From Comamonas flocculans (GTDB taxonomy: Bacteria > Pseudomonadota > Gammaproteobacteria > Burkholderiales > Burkholderiaceae_C): DNA of 64,000 bases. The DNA lies in contig NZ_CP042344.1 in assembly GCF_007954405.1 (NCBI RefSeq), forward strand, positions 1,488,001-1,552,000, given 5' to 3'. Position numbers and translations under genes: made by a program. Below are positions 37,463 to 46,773 of this stretch, in pieces. The first letter of the stretch is position 1. Every line of letters begins with the position of its first letter. The notes beneath the pieces were generated by a model. That model searched no databases. It saw only the letters and a list, made by a program, of their open reading frames with translations, and was not told where the DNA came from.

Positions 37463-38917
37463 TCAGGCGATGGGCAGTCCGCGCGGCTGAGCCAGCGGCG
37501 CGAAACGCACCGTGAAGCGCGTGCCCGGCTGCGCGCTGCCGGGGTGGAGCTGGTCCAGCTGCACGCTGGCGCGGTGCTGGCGCACGATCTCGCGCACGAT
37601 GGGCAAGCCCAGGCCCGAGCCATCGGCCTCGTGTCCGAGCGAGCGGTAGAACGGCTGGAAGATGAGTTCGCGCTCCTCTTCGGCAATGCCCGGCCCGGAG
37701 TTTTCCACCTGCAGCAGCAGCACCTGGCCGAAGGGGTCGGTCACCACGCGCGCGGTGACCACGCCGGGGCTGGCGTCGCTCGAGGGCGTGTAGTTGATGG
37801 CGTTGTCCAGCAGGTTGCGCACCAGCTCGGACAGCAGCGTGGCGTTGCCCTCCATCCACACGCCCGGGGCTTCGGGCGGCGCGCCGTCGTAGCCCAGGTC
37901 GATGTGCTTGGCCAGCGCCCGCGGCACGCTGTCGTGCACCACGTCGATCACCAGCTGCGCCAGGTTCAGGCGCTGGCGCTGCAGGGTGCTCGCGCCGCCC
38001 TCGGCACGCGCCAGCGCCAGCAGCTGGTTGACCGCATGCGTGGCGCGCACCGAGGCGCGGCCGATCTGCAGCAGCGACTTCTTGAGCTCCTCCGCGCTGG
38101 TGTCGCGCCGCTGGGCCAGGTCGGCCTGCATGCGCAGCCCCGCCAGCGGCGTCTTGAGCTGGTGCGCGGCGTCGGCCAGAAAGCGTTTTTGCGTAGCCAC
38201 CGACTCGTGCAGGCGCTCGAGCAGGTCGTTGACCGAATCGACCAGCGGCGCCACCTCCAGCGGCACCGCCTTGTTGTCCAGCGGCGAGAGGTCGCCGGGC
38301 TTGCGCCGGCGGATGCGGTCTTCGAGCTGGTGCAGCGGCTTGATGCCGCGCGTGAGCGCCAGCCACACCAGCAGCAGCGCCAGCGGCAGCACGAAGAGCT
38401 GGGGCAGCAGCACGCCCTTGATGATTTCCGTGGCCAGCACGCTGCGCTTGGAGCGCGTCTCCGCCACCTGCACCAGCGCCGGATGGAAGTCCGCCTTGGG
38501 CAGATGCACCCAGATGTAGGCCACGCGCACGTCGGCGCCGCGCAGCTCATCGTCGCGCAGCTGCACCTCGTCGGCGGCCACCAGGGCGTCGGCCGGCGGC
38601 TGGGGCAGGTCGCGTTCGCCGGCAAGCACCGCGCCACTGGGCGCGCGCACCTGAAAGTAGACCACGTCCGACTCGTCGGCGCGCAGCACGCCGGCGTCGG
38701 TATTGGCCAGGTTCACGCGCACCAGCCCGTCCTGCACGCTGAGCAGCTCGGCCAGCGCGTAGGCGTTGTATTCCAGCGTGCGGTCAAACGGCTTGTTGGC
38801 CAGGTCCTGGGCGACGAACCAGGTCAGCGCCAGGCTGATGGGCCACAGCAGCAGCAGCGGGGTGAGCATCCAGTCCAGGATCTCGCCAAAGAGCGAGCGC
38901 TGCTCGGTGCGTTTCAT
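37463..38917 (-). CDS. Sensor histidine kinase (TctE/QseC-like)
   Basis: 484 residues. Two membrane spans (about 18-38 and 172-192) enclose a periplasmic sensor region (DUF/2CSK_N type). Then come HAMP-like sequence, the H-box FLADAAHQLKTPLAGLRMQA with phospho-acceptor His near 250, the N-box ELVRNLLDNAINYTP and G-boxes SGPGIAEEE and DGSGLGLPIVREIV. It autophosphorylates and passes phosphate to the neighbouring regulator. TctE homologues sense tricarboxylates, but the ligand is unproven. It lies downstream of its regulator, separated by a repeat. Confidence 0.88.
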   Translation of the reverse strand: MKRTEQRSLFGEILDWMLTPLLLLWPISLALTWFVAQDLANKPFDRTLEYNAYALAELLSVQDGLVRVNLANTDAGVLRADESDVVYFQVRAPSGAVLAGERDLPQPPADALVAADEVQLRDDELRGADVRVAYIWVHLPKADFHPALVQVAETRSKRSVLATEIIKGVLLPQLFVLPLALLLVWLALTRGIKPLHQLEDRIRRRKPGDLSPLDNKAVPLEVAPLVDSVNDLLERLHESVATQKRFLADAAHQLKTPLAGLRMQADLAQRRDTSAEELKKSLLQIGRASVRATHAVNQLLALARAEGGASTLQRQRLNLAQLVIDVVHDSVPRALAKHIDLGYDGAPPEAPGVWMEGNATLLSELVRNLLDNAINYTPSSDASPGVVTARVVTDPFGQVLLLQVENSGPGIAEEERELIFQPFYRSLGHEADGSGLGLPIVREIVRQHRASVQLDQLHPGSAQPGTRFTVRFAPLAQPRGLPIA

Positions 38918-38918
38918 G

Positions 38919-38970
38919 CAAAAACCGGTGCAAACCCTTGTCAGGTATGCGCTGGCCCCTCTGATTTTTG
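38919..38970 (+). repeat. Interspersed palindromic repeat, copy 9, between two-component genes
   Basis: Contains CAAACCCTTGTCAGGTATGC, then GCTGGCCCCTCTGATTTTT, a weaker match to the family. It fills the gap between regulator and kinase genes. Confidence 0.55.
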
Positions 38971-38975
38971 CAGCA

Positions 38976-39650
38976 TCATGGCTCGATTTTCTGCAGGCAA
39001 TAGCCCAGGCCGCGCACCGTGGCGATGCGCACCGGGCCGCGCTCTATCTTCTTGCGCAGGCGGTGCACATAGACCTCGATGGCGTTGTTGCTGACTTCTT
39101 CGCCCCATTCGCACAGGTGCTCGACGAGCTGGTCCTTGGACACCAGGCGCCCGGTGCGCTGCAGCAGGATTTCCAGCACGCCGAGCTCGCGCCCGGACAG
39201 CTCCACCACCTCGCCATCGATGCTGGCCATGCGGCCCACCTGGTCGTAGGTCAGCGGGCCGTGGCGCAGCACATTGGTGGTCGTGCCCAGGCTGCGGCGG
39301 GTCAGCGCCCGCACGCGCGCCTCGAGCTCCTGCAGCGAGAACGGCTTGGCCATGTAGTCGTCGGCGCCCAGGTCCAGACCCTTGACGCGCTCTTCCACGC
39401 TGTCGGCCGCCGTGAGGATCAGCACCGGCAGCGGCGAGGAACGCGCGCGCAGGCGCTTGAGCACTTCCAGGCCATGCATGCGCGGCAGGCCCAGGTCGAG
39501 GATCAGCAGGTCGAACTCGTGGTTGGTCATCAGTGCCGCGTCGGCTTCGCTGCCGTTGGCCACATGGTCCACCACGGCGCCGGCCGCGCGCAGCGAGCGC
39601 AACAGGGCGTCGGCGAGGACCTGGTCGTCTTCGGCGATGAGGATGCGCAT
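38976..39650 (-). CDS. OmpR-family response regulator (TctD/QseB-like)
   Basis: 224 residues. The receiver domain has MRILIAEDDQVLADALLRSL, the phospho-Asp in LLILDLGLPRMHGLEVLK (Asp51) and LDLGADDYMAKPFSLQELEA. The winged-helix DNA-binding domain has SGRELGVLEILLQRTGRLVS and NNAIEVYVHRLRKKI. The start MRILIAEDD at 39648-39650 is preferred; the longer frame from 39740 adds a non-homologous stretch. Phosphorylated by the kinase encoded downstream. Confidence 0.92.
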   Translation of the reverse strand: MRILIAEDDQVLADALLRSLRAAGAVVDHVANGSEADAALMTNHEFDLLILDLGLPRMHGLEVLKRLRARSSPLPVLILTAADSVEERVKGLDLGADDYMAKPFSLQELEARVRALTRRSLGTTTNVLRHGPLTYDQVGRMASIDGEVVELSGRELGVLEILLQRTGRLVSKDQLVEHLCEWGEEVSNNAIEVYVHRLRKKIERGPVRIATVRGLGYCLQKIEP

Positions 39651-39748
39651 GCGGGACTGTCTCCTGGTGCGAAATGCTGGGGGCAGCACGGCGGGCGCTG
39701 GAGCGCCTTCGAGTGCCCAAATTCTAGGCGAGCCCGGCACCCCCCGGT

Positions 39749-40264
39749 TCAGCGCCCCGCGGCCGCGCCGTAGGCTTCCAGGCCGAGCAGAACCACCGCG
39801 GCCACCTCGTCACCCACTTCGGCGCGAAATTCCTCCTGGGCCCGCTCCACGCTGGCGCGAAAGGCCGCCAGCCAGGCCAGGCCCGTGGCGGTAAAGCGCA
39901 CGATGCGGGCGCGCGCGTCGAGTGGATCGGGCTCGCGCACCACCAGGCCCCAGGCTTCGCACTGCGCCACCAGCGTGGCCATGGCCTGCTTGCTCATGCC
40001 GGCGCGCTCGGCCAGGTCGGTCAGCCGGTCGCCGCGCAGCGACAGGTGGCGCGTGATGTGGATGTGCGCCGCGCCCACCTTCTCGCGCGCCGCCAGGTTG
40101 GACAGCGCCAGCGGCACCTGCACATCGCGCGCCATGAGCTGCAGCACGCGCGCGTCGAAGCGCCGGGCGGCATGCCCAAGCAGCCGCCCCAGGTGGGACT
40201 GGCGCCAGCGCTCGTCGGGCGGGGTCGGTTCAGGCACGGCTTGATTGTCAGGCAAACTGACCAA
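39749..40264 (-). CDS. MarR-family regulator
   Basis: About 171 residues. The winged helix is seen in [40 protein letters not shown] and [20 protein letters not shown] (about residues 72-130), with long dimer helices on each side. It would sense a phenolic or similar small molecule. The frame opens at TTG 40264; a second TTG at 40255 or GTG inside are equally possible, with no clear ribosome site. It is divergent from recA, about 80 bp apart. Confidence 0.78.
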   Translation of the reverse strand: MVSLPDNQAVPEPTPPDERWRQSHLGRLLGHAARRFDARVLQLMARDVQVPLALSNLAAREKVGAAHIHITRHLSLRGDRLTDLAERAGMSKQAMATLVAQCEAWGLVVREPDPLDARARIVRFTATGLAWLAAFRASVERAQEEFRAEVGDEVAAVVLLGLEAYGAAAGR

Positions 40265-40298
40265 TTATTAGTGGAAATTTCTTTTATCACCCCTACAC

Positions 40299-40318
40299 TA
40301 CTGTTCAACCATCCAGTA
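40299..40318. promoter_or_regulatory. SOS box (LexA site) of recA
   Basis: TACTG-ttcaaccatc-CAGTA has perfect 5-bp arms spaced by 10 bases, matching the LexA consensus TACTGT-N8-ACAGTA at its outer positions. It lies 28 bp before the recA ATG, in place to repress recA until DNA damage. Confidence 0.85.
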
Positions 40319-40345
40319 TTCACCGTCCTTCAGCAGGAGTTCAGC

Positions 40346-41446
<1,101 letters not shown>

Positions 41447-41502
41447 GCCGCGGCCCGCGCCGCTGCGGCGCGGACCCGGACGAAGACCCACAGGTCTGGA
41501 AT

Positions 41503-41560
41503 TCTGGTCAAAACCGCCTCAAACCCTTGCTGGTCAGGCGCAAACAGCTCTCCTTTTTGT
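41503..41560 (+). repeat. Interspersed palindromic repeat, copy 7, before recX
   Basis: Reads TCAAACCCTTGCTGGTCAGG followed by CGCAAACAGCTCTCCTTTTT. Ends 3 bp before the recX ATG, so it supplies the recX ribosome-binding region. Confidence 0.75.
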
Positions 41561-41562
41561 AG

Positions 41563-42051
41563 ATGAAATCTCCTCCTACGCTCAAGGCCCGCGCGCTGCG
41601 CCTGCTCGCGCAGCGCGAGCACTCGCGCGCCGAGCTCATGGCCAAGCTCTCGCGCCATGTGCAGGAGGGCGAAGACCTGAGCGCGCTGCTGGACACGCTG
41701 GCGGCCAAGGGCTTCATCGACGAGGCGCGGGTGGCCGAATCGCTGCTGCACCGGCGCGCGCCGCTGCTGGGCAGCCAGCGCGTGCTGCAGGAGCTGCGCA
41801 GCAAGGGACTGAGCGAAGAGCTGCTGCGCGCCAGCGCCGAGCAGCTGACGGGCACGGAGGTGGCGCGCGCGCTGGCGGTCTGGCGCAAGCGCTTTGGCGG
41901 CGGCCCGGCGCCCGCCGATGCCCGCGAACGGGCGCGGCAGATGCGCTTTCTCGCGGCGCGCGGGTTTTCCGGCGAAACGGTGCGCCGCGCGCTGGCGCGG
42001 GCCGGCGAGCCCGAATCCGGACCAGAGCCCGAACCCGGCTGCGCGCCCTGA
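41563..42051 (+). CDS. recX: RecA regulatory protein RecX
   Basis: 162-residue modulator that caps RecA filaments and limits recombinase activity. It is built of three-helix repeats: ARALRLLAQREHSRAELMAK, GFIDEARVAESLLHRRAPLL and RFLAARGFSGETVRRALARA. The position immediately after recA is typical. It starts MKSPPT at 41563. The ribosome-binding region lies in a repeat (CTCCTTTTTGTAG), so expression may be low or partly dependent on readthrough from recA. Confidence 0.9.
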   Translation: MKSPPTLKARALRLLAQREHSRAELMAKLSRHVQEGEDLSALLDTLAAKGFIDEARVAESLLHRRAPLLGSQRVLQELRSKGLSEELLRASAEQLTGTEVARALAVWRKRFGGGPAPADARERARQMRFLAARGFSGETVRRALARAGEPESGPEPEPGCAP

Positions 42052-42084
42052 AGCCGCGCACCGGCGCGCCCGCCGGCGCCGCGC

Positions 42085-42636
42085 TCAGCCCGGCACGGGG
42101 CCGCCGGCGCCGTCCGGCGCAGCCATCTCCAGCTGCATCTGCACCCGGCTCACCAGCGCCTGCACGCTGGCGCGGCGCGTCTCCATGACGTAGTGCGCCA
42201 CCTCGCGGTACAGCGGGTCGCGCTCGCGAAACAGCAGACGCAGGCGCTCCTGCGGGTTGTCCACCTGCAGCAGCGGGCGCTTGCGGTCGTGGCGCAGGCG
42301 GTGAAAGATCTCGTCGGCGTTGGCGCGCAGGTAGAACACCGGCGCGCAGTGCGTGCGCAGCAGCGCGCGGTTGTCGGCGCGCAGCACCACGCCGCCGCCA
42401 GTGGACAGCACGATGGGGCCGGGCTGCGCAGCCAGCTCGGCCAGCAGCGCGGCTTCGTGCGCGCGAAACGCGGCTTCGCCCCGGGCTTCGAAGTAGCTGC
42501 GGATGCTGCAGCCCAGGCGCTGCTCCAGCTGCTGGTCCATGTCCACGAAGTCGCAGCCCAGCCGCCGCGCCAGGTGGCGGCCCACCGTGGATTTGCCCGA
42601 ACCCGGCATGCCCACCAGGGTGCAGCGCGTTGCCAT
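42085..42636 (-). CDS. aroK: Shikimate kinase
   Basis: 183 residues. Phosphorylates shikimate in the chorismate pathway. The P-loop is GMPGSGKST (residues 9-17), then DFVDMDQQLEQRLGCSI with the conserved shikimate-binding Asp, ARGEAAFRAHEAALL and STGGGVVLR (the GGG motif). The RKRPLLQ lid segment near 120 is also present. aroB, its usual partner, is not adjacent. A second shikimate or gluconate kinase role is less likely given the GGG motif. Confidence 0.9.
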   Translation of the reverse strand: MATRCTLVGMPGSGKSTVGRHLARRLGCDFVDMDQQLEQRLGCSIRSYFEARGEAAFRAHEAALLAELAAQPGPIVLSTGGGVVLRADNRALLRTHCAPVFYLRANADEIFHRLRHDRKRPLLQVDNPQERLRLLFRERDPLYREVAHYVMETRRASVQALVSRVQMQLEMAAPDGAGGPVPG

Positions 42637-42666
42637 AGCCTATGCTCCGTCAAAAGTTGCTGTCGC

Positions 42667-42696
42667 TCGCGCGCCCGCGCGGGGCGCGCGACGCTT
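42667..42696 (+). terminator. GC-rich hairpin with T-tract before the PACE gene
   Basis: TCGCGCGCCC-gcgcg-GGGCGCGCGA forms a 10-bp stem, followed by CGCTTTTTAT. It looks like an intrinsic terminator on the plus strand but lies 15 bp before the PACE start and has no gene to end upstream on that strand. It could attenuate or form part of a repeat. Confidence 0.45.
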
Positions 42697-42710
42697 TTTA
42701 TACTCGCCCG

Positions 42711-43163
42711 ATGTCCGCTTCCCATCAGGCCACGGGGCTGCAAGGCCCCTGGCGCCGGGTGATTTACGTCACCATCTACGAGATCATCGCCATCATCGCA
42801 TCCGGCCTGCTCTTCATCGCCATAGGGCAGCAGCCAGGCGAGTCCGGCGTGATGGCGGTGGCCGCCTCGGTCATCGCGGTGGTCTGGAACGTCTCCTTCA
42901 ACGCTGCCTTCGAATGGTGGGAGACGCGCCAGGCGGTCAAGGGCCGCTCGGTCGCGCGGCGCGTGGCGCACGCGATCGGCTTCGAAGGGGGGCTGGCGCT
43001 GATCCTGATTCCGCTGATGGCCTGGTGGTTTGGCGTCACGCTCTGGCAGGCGCTGGTGATGGAAGGCGCGCTGGTGGTCTTCTTTCTTGTCTACACCTAT
43101 GTCTTCAACTGGGTGTTCGACCACTTTTTCGGGCTGCCCGCTTCGGCGCAGGCGGGCGCGTGA
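42711..43163 (+). CDS. PACE-family efflux transporter (AceI-like)
   Basis: 150-residue inner-membrane protein with four spans and two bacterial-transmembrane-pair domains: YVTIYEIIAIIASGLLF and WNVSFNAAFEWWE (about residues 18-70) and the second pair RVAHAIGFEGGLAL and YTYVFNWVFDHFF (about 85-140). The acidic residue in IYEI matches the essential Glu of AceI. Family members export chlorhexidine and short polyamines. The last 59 bp overlap a convergent TetR gene. Confidence 0.88.
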   Translation: MSASHQATGLQGPWRRVIYVTIYEIIAIIASGLLFIAIGQQPGESGVMAVAASVIAVVWNVSFNAAFEWWETRQAVKGRSVARRVAHAIGFEGGLALILIPLMAWWFGVTLWQALVMEGALVVFFLVYTYVFNWVFDHFFGLPASAQAGA

Positions 43164-43833
43164 GCACGCCGCCGAGCAGCGCCGCCAGGCACTGCTCTAT
43201 CACCTCTTCGGCGCTGTAGGCGCCGTCGCTCTGGTACCAGCGCCCTATCCAGCTGAGCGCGCCGGCGATCACGAAGGCCATGATCTTGGGGTCGCAGGGC
43301 GCGATCGAGCCTTCTTCCACACCCTGCGCGACCAGGCGGCGAAAGGCCAGGTCGATCTCCGACTTCATGCGCCTGAGCTCGCGCCGGCTGGGTTCGGGCA
43401 CCTCTTCATCGCCCACGCGGATCAGGCACATGCCAAAGGGCTGCACCACGATCTCGGCATAGACCTGCATGCAGGCGCGCAGTTGATCGAGCGCATTGCC
43501 GCCCGCCTGGCGCGAGGCCTCTATGCCGTCGAGCGTCATGTGCAGGCCCTTGCGCACGCATTCGAGCAGGATTTCGTCCTTGTTCTTGACGTAGTAGTAG
43601 AGCGTGGGCTTGGTGACGTGCAGGCGCGCGGCGATGTCGTCCAGCGAGGTGGCGTGAAAGCCGCGCTCGTTGAACATCTGGGCGGCGGTGGTGAGCACCG
43701 CATTGCGTTTGGCCTCGCGCTGCTGCGCGCGTCCGGTCGGCGCGGCCCAGGGGGAAACCACGTGCGCTGCCGGATCTGCCGCTCGCCCGCGCGCACCCAC
43801 GCTGCGGGGCGGCACTTTTCGCTGTTCAGCCAT
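43105..43833 (-). CDS. TetR-family regulator of the liv/acyl-CoA cluster
   Basis: 242 residues. The HTH is seen in KRNAVLTTAAQMFNERGFHA, TSLDDIAARLHVTKPTLYYY and VKNKDEILLEC (about residues 42-95), with a ligand-binding helical bundle after. The N-terminal 35 residues are a basic, Pro-rich extension. Divergent from livG by 123 bp, it probably represses the transporter and acyl-CoA genes, releasing them on binding an acyl-CoA. The 3' end overlaps the PACE gene on the other strand. Confidence 0.82.
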   Translation of the reverse strand: MAEQRKVPPRSVGARGRAADPAAHVVSPWAAPTGRAQQREAKRNAVLTTAAQMFNERGFHATSLDDIAARLHVTKPTLYYYVKNKDEILLECVRKGLHMTLDGIEASRQAGGNALDQLRACMQVYAEIVVQPFGMCLIRVGDEEVPEPSRRELRRMKSEIDLAFRRLVAQGVEEGSIAPCDPKIMAFVIAGALSWIGRWYQSDGAYSAEEVIEQCLAALLGGVLTRPPAPKRAARKSGRTPS

Positions 43834-43956
43834 GTCGCCTTCCTGACCTCATTCGGGTAAGTCCTGATGCCTTGGGGCGGGACTTTGTCCAGAATTTACT
43901 TTCAAGTAACAAGTTTACGCCCGGGTAGATTTTTCCATACGCGAACAAACCCTGAG

Positions 43957-44817
43957 ATGCAGACCCCACCACACCGGGAGGCCGCAAGCGCCTCCCCCCT
44001 GCTTGAAGCCCGTGGCGTGACGCTCGCCTTCGGTGGCGTGCGCGCGCTCTCGGACGTGGGCTTTGCGGTGCAGCCCGGCACCATCACCGCCGTCATCGGC
44101 CCCAATGGCGCGGGCAAGACCTCGCTGTTCAACACCATTTCGGGTTTTTACCGGCCGGCCCAGGGCAGCATCGTGTTCAAGGGCCAGGACATCACCCGCG
44201 TGCCGGCGCCGCGGCGGGCAAAGATGGGGCTGGGGCGCAGCTTTCAGAACATCGCCCTGTTTCGCGGCATGACGGTGCTGGACAATATCAAGCTCGGGCG
44301 CCATGCGCACCTGAAGACCAACGTGCTCGACGCCCTGCTCTACGTGGGCCGCGCACGGCGCGAAGAGGCGCTGCTGCGCCGCGAGGTGGAGGAGCGCATC
44401 ATCGACTTCCTGGAGATCGACCACATCCGCCACGCGCCGGTCTCGGCCCTGTCCTACGGTCTGCAAAAGCGCGTGGAGATGGCGCGGGCGCTGGCCATGC
44501 AGCCGGAAATATTGATGCTGGACGAGCCCGTGGCCGGCATGAACCGCGAGGAAACCGAGGACATGGCGCGCTTCATCCTGGACGTGCGCGCCGAATGGGG
44601 CGTGACGGTGCTGATGGTGGAGCACGACATGGGCATGGTGATGGACTTGTCCGACCACGTGGTGGTGCTGAACTTCGGCCAGGTGATCGCCAGCGGCACG
44701 CCGGCCCAGGTGCAGGCCAACCCGGAGGTGGCGCGCGCCTACCTCGGCTCGGGCGACGTGCAGAGCCTGCGCGCCAAGCTGCGCGCCGCGGCCACCGGCC
44801 GGGCGGAGGCCGCCTGA
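43957..44817 (+). CDS. livG: Branched-chain-type ABC transporter ATPase LivG
   Basis: 286 residues. Walker A GPNGAGKTS (about 48-56), signature LSYGLQKRVEMAR near 165 (the Y in place of G is usual for LivG), Walker B LMLDEPVAGMN and switch His in MVEHDMGMVM. It couples ATP hydrolysis to uptake by LivHM. Its substrate may be an aromatic or fatty acid, not an amino acid, given the acyl-CoA genes downstream. TGATG overlap with livH. The ribosome site (CCTGAG) is weak. Confidence 0.88.
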   Translation: MQTPPHREAASASPLLEARGVTLAFGGVRALSDVGFAVQPGTITAVIGPNGAGKTSLFNTISGFYRPAQGSIVFKGQDITRVPAPRRAKMGLGRSFQNIALFRGMTVLDNIKLGRHAHLKTNVLDALLYVGRARREEALLRREVEERIIDFLEIDHIRHAPVSALSYGLQKRVEMARALAMQPEILMLDEPVAGMNREETEDMARFILDVRAEWGVTVLMVEHDMGMVMDLSDHVVVLNFGQVIASGTPAQVQANPEVARAYLGSGDVQSLRAKLRAAATGRAEAA

Positions 44818-45695
44818 TGGACTGGGGCTATCTGTTCGAGGTCTCGCTGACCGGCGTCATGGGCGGCGGCCTGTATGCGCTGGCGGGGCTGGCCTTCGTC
44901 ATGGTCTACAAGGCCACGCGGGTGGTGAACCTGGCCATTGGGGAGATGCTGATGGCCGGCGGCTACCTGTTCTTCACCTTCGCCGCGATGTGGGCGCTGC
45001 CGCTGTGGCTGGCCATTCCCGCCGCGGTGCTGGCCAGCGGCGTGCTCGGCGCGGTGATCGAGCAATGCATGATCCGCCCGCTGCTGGGCGAGCCGCCGAT
45101 CTCCGCCTTCATGGTGACCATCGGCCTGGGCTCGGTGTTGGTCGGCCTGGTGGAGATGATCTGGTCGGCCGACCAGCGCCGGCTGCCCGACTTCATGCCC
45201 ACGCAGGCGATCACGATAGGTGAGGCCTTCCTCGCGCCCAAGGTGTTCTGGGGCGCGGTGATTGCGGCAGTCTTCATCGCGGCGGTGCTGCTGGTGTTTC
45301 GCTACTGGCGCGGCGGCGTGGCACTGCGCGCCACGGCCAGCGACCAGGCCGCGGCCTATGCGGTGGGCATCAACGTGCCGCGGGTGTTTTCGCTCTCATG
45401 GGTGGTCTCGGCCATGCTGGCGGCGGTGTCGGGCATCATCGTCGGCTCGATCGGCGGCATCTCCAGCAGCATGGGCGTGTTCGGCCTCACCGTGCTGGTG
45501 GTGGTCATCGTCGGCGGGCTGGACAGCGTACTGGGCGCGCTGGTCGCCGGCCTGCTCGTGGGTCTGGTGGAGGGCCTGGCGGGCGGCTACCTGGGCGGCG
45601 AATACAAGCTGCTGGCCACCTTCATCGTGCTGGTGTTCATCCTCATGGTGCGGCCCTACGGGCTGTTTGGCACGCACGAAATCGAGAGACTCTGA
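44817..45695 (+). CDS. livH: Branched-chain-type ABC permease LivH
   Basis: 292 residues, about eight membrane spans. It has the LivH opening SLTGVMGGGLYALAGLAFVM, the segment GEMLMAGGYLFFTF, and the cytoplasmic loop VALRATASDQAAAYAVGINV that contacts the ATPase, then FGLTVLVVVIVGGLDSVLGA. It forms the channel with LivM. Start overlaps the livG stop and its stop overlaps the livM start. Confidence 0.9.
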   Translation: MDWGYLFEVSLTGVMGGGLYALAGLAFVMVYKATRVVNLAIGEMLMAGGYLFFTFAAMWALPLWLAIPAAVLASGVLGAVIEQCMIRPLLGEPPISAFMVTIGLGSVLVGLVEMIWSADQRRLPDFMPTQAITIGEAFLAPKVFWGAVIAAVFIAAVLLVFRYWRGGVALRATASDQAAAYAVGINVPRVFSLSWVVSAMLAAVSGIIVGSIGGISSSMGVFGLTVLVVVIVGGLDSVLGALVAGLLVGLVEGLAGGYLGGEYKLLATFIVLVFILMVRPYGLFGTHEIERL

Positions 45696-46732
45696 TGCGC
45701 ATCGGAACCCTCAAGGAAAGCTATGTCGCCGACGCGGCGCTGTTCGATTCGCGCACGCAGCATGTCTGGCTGGCGATCGGTGCGGCGGCGCTGTGCCTGT
45801 TTCCCTTCCTCGCCAACGACTACTGGCTGTACCTGGCCTGCCTGGTGGCGATCAACGTCGCCAGCAGCGCGGGGCTGAACATCCTCACCGGCTACACCGG
45901 CCTGGTGAGCCTGGGGCAGGCGGCCTTCATGGGGCTGGGCGCCTACACGGTGGCCATCCTGCAGCTGCGCTGGGGCACGCCGCTGGCCTTGAACCTGCTG
46001 GCCGCGGGCGTGGTGGCCATGCTGGGCGGCATCGTCGTGGGCGTGCCCTCGCTGCGCGTCAAGGGACTGTATCTGGCCATCGTGACGATCGCGGCCACCT
46101 TCATCGCGCATTTCCTGTTCGCCAACTTCGACTTCACCGGCGGCACCACGGGGCTGTCGATGCGTCCGGCGCGCGTCTTCGGCACGGACCTGGACACTTC
46201 GTTTCGGCTGTACTGGCTGATCGTGCCCGTGACGGTGCTGATGCTTTTCGGCGCCGCCAACCTGTTTCGCACGCGCATCGGGCGCGCCTTCATCGCCATC
46301 CGCGACCGCGACATCTCGGCCGAGGTGCTGGGCATCGCGCTGCTCAGGTACAAGCTGCTGTCGTTCGGCCTGTCGTCGTTCTACGCCGGCGTGGCGGGTG
46401 GGCTGTTCGCCTACTTCTTCCGGGTCATCACGCCCGAGAGCTTTCCGCTGTCGATGTCGATCTTTTTTCTGGCGGCGATCATCGTCGGCGGCATGGGCTC
46501 GACCCTGGGCAGCATTCTGGGCGCGGCCTTCATGACCATGGTGCCCGAGCTGCTCAAGCTGATCTTCGATCTGTTGCCGGGCGGCGCCGACCTGACGGTT
46601 TTTCTGGCGCCGGTGCGCCTGGTGATCTTCGGCCTGCTGATCATCGTCTTTCTGGTCTTCGAGCCGCTGGGGCTCGCAGAAATGTGGCGGCGCACGCGCC
46701 GCTTTTTCCACCTGTGGCCCTTCCGCAATTGA
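45695..46732 (+). CDS. livM: Branched-chain-type ABC permease LivM
   Basis: 345 residues with about ten spans. The LivM signatures are NILTGYTGLVSLGQAAFMGL (about residues 60-80), VGVPSLRVKGLYLAIVTIAA and AFIAIRDRDISAEVLGI, followed by SIFFLAAIIVGGMGSTLGSI. It is the partner of LivH. The first 25 residues are a soluble leader common in LivM. ATG overlaps the livH TGA. Confidence 0.9.
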   Translation: MRIGTLKESYVADAALFDSRTQHVWLAIGAAALCLFPFLANDYWLYLACLVAINVASSAGLNILTGYTGLVSLGQAAFMGLGAYTVAILQLRWGTPLALNLLAAGVVAMLGGIVVGVPSLRVKGLYLAIVTIAATFIAHFLFANFDFTGGTTGLSMRPARVFGTDLDTSFRLYWLIVPVTVLMLFGAANLFRTRIGRAFIAIRDRDISAEVLGIALLRYKLLSFGLSSFYAGVAGGLFAYFFRVITPESFPLSMSIFFLAAIIVGGMGSTLGSILGAAFMTMVPELLKLIFDLLPGGADLTVFLAPVRLVIFGLLIIVFLVFEPLGLAEMWRRTRRFFHLWPFRN

Positions 46733-46773
46733 ACCCGGCCACGCGCAACGACCCATCCGAGAAGGAGACAGCC

